This document shows, piece by piece, positions 63,945 through 64,000 of a DNA stretch of 64,000 nucleotides. A model generated the notes under the pieces. It had not been told where the DNA came from. It searched no databases and saw nothing but the letters and a program-made list of their open reading frames with translations. Every line of letters starts with the position of its first letter. The first letter of the stretch is position 1. This stretch comes from Veillonella seminalis (GTDB taxonomy: Bacteria > Bacillota > Negativicutes > Veillonellales > Veillonellaceae). The stretch is from positions 108,057 to 172,056 of the forward strand of contig NZ_RQUZ01000004.1 of assembly GCF_003992065.1 (NCBI RefSeq). Reading direction: 5' to 3'. Both the position numbers and the translations under genes were made by a program.

Positions 63945-64000
63945 GTGTTCGGGCCTGTGGATTTTGCAAAGCAAAATCTTACGTCCCGAACTACGCGATG

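Overview
The gene content suggests a diderm anaerobic Firmicute of the Negativicutes, most like Veillonella. It combines Firmicute traits (T-box leader on pheST, TTG and GTG starts with strong Shine-Dalgarno sites, an mfd-flippase-mazG-hup gene order) with envelope systems of two-membrane cells (MacA-type adaptor, type IV pilus assembly genes). The asaccharolytic, organic-acid and amino-acid based metabolism fits too: histidine to formate, formate dehydrogenase, cobalamin-linked regulation. The genus is inferred, not proven.

Layout. 1-1133: end-truncated U32 peptidase. 1369-5204: pheT and pheS behind a T-box leader. 5228-8930: a thioesterase and a MacAB-like exporter split into adaptor, ATPase and permease. 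9089-10601: pfkA and a shikimate-kinase-like gene. 10822-19092: an AT-rich, tightly overlapping type IV pilus operon (two ATPases, PilC, pilin, prepilin peptidase, four minor-pilin-like proteins, PilM/N/O) with no secretin. 19352-30010: histidine utilisation (hutI, hutU, fchA, fhs, ftcD, divergent hutD), with a fused NfnA-NfnB transhydrogenase inside. 30211-39768: formate dehydrogenase and molybdenum cofactor genes (fdhD, two polyferredoxins, fdhF, moeA, a mobA-mobB fusion), interrupted by a PH-like hypothetical, a tandem hairpin repeat and a dicarboxylate/amino-acid symporter with a leader terminator. 39800-43498: thiT, guaC, a frameshifted aldo/keto reductase and a crotonase. 44006-48192: phoA behind a Pho-box-like array, then a DUF3299-like lipoprotein/secreted protein and an ABC exporter pair. 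48381-54651: a degenerate DnaA-like protein, a tiny basic protein, an ABC-F ATPase, a DUF4198 protein behind a Fur-like box, a hypothetical and a glycolipid glycosyltransferase. 54826-61355: hup, mazG, flippase, mfd. 61623-64000: tRNA-Leu, an apparently orphan cobalamin riboswitch, a MazG-like protein, a secreted hypothetical, and hairpin repeats running off the edge.

How the genes fit together. The hut genes turn urocanate into formiminoglutamate and glutamate. FtcD and FchA move the formimino carbon to tetrahydrofolate. Fhs can release it as formate with ATP synthesis, once a FolD (not in this window) has hydrolysed methenyl-THF. The neighbouring formate dehydrogenase, its iron-sulfur partners and the Mo-cofactor genes could oxidise that formate, and the Nfn fusion links ferredoxin with NAD and NADP pools.

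The most noteworthy items are the cobalamin riboswitch followed by a terminator but no recognisable gene, a DnaA domain III look-alike that has lost its nucleotide-binding motifs, a promoter-terminator leader in front of the symporter, the frameshift in the aldo/keto reductase sitting inside a perfect inverted repeat, and two sets of hairpin repeats. All calls were made by reading sequence and translations by eye. No database search or folding program was run.
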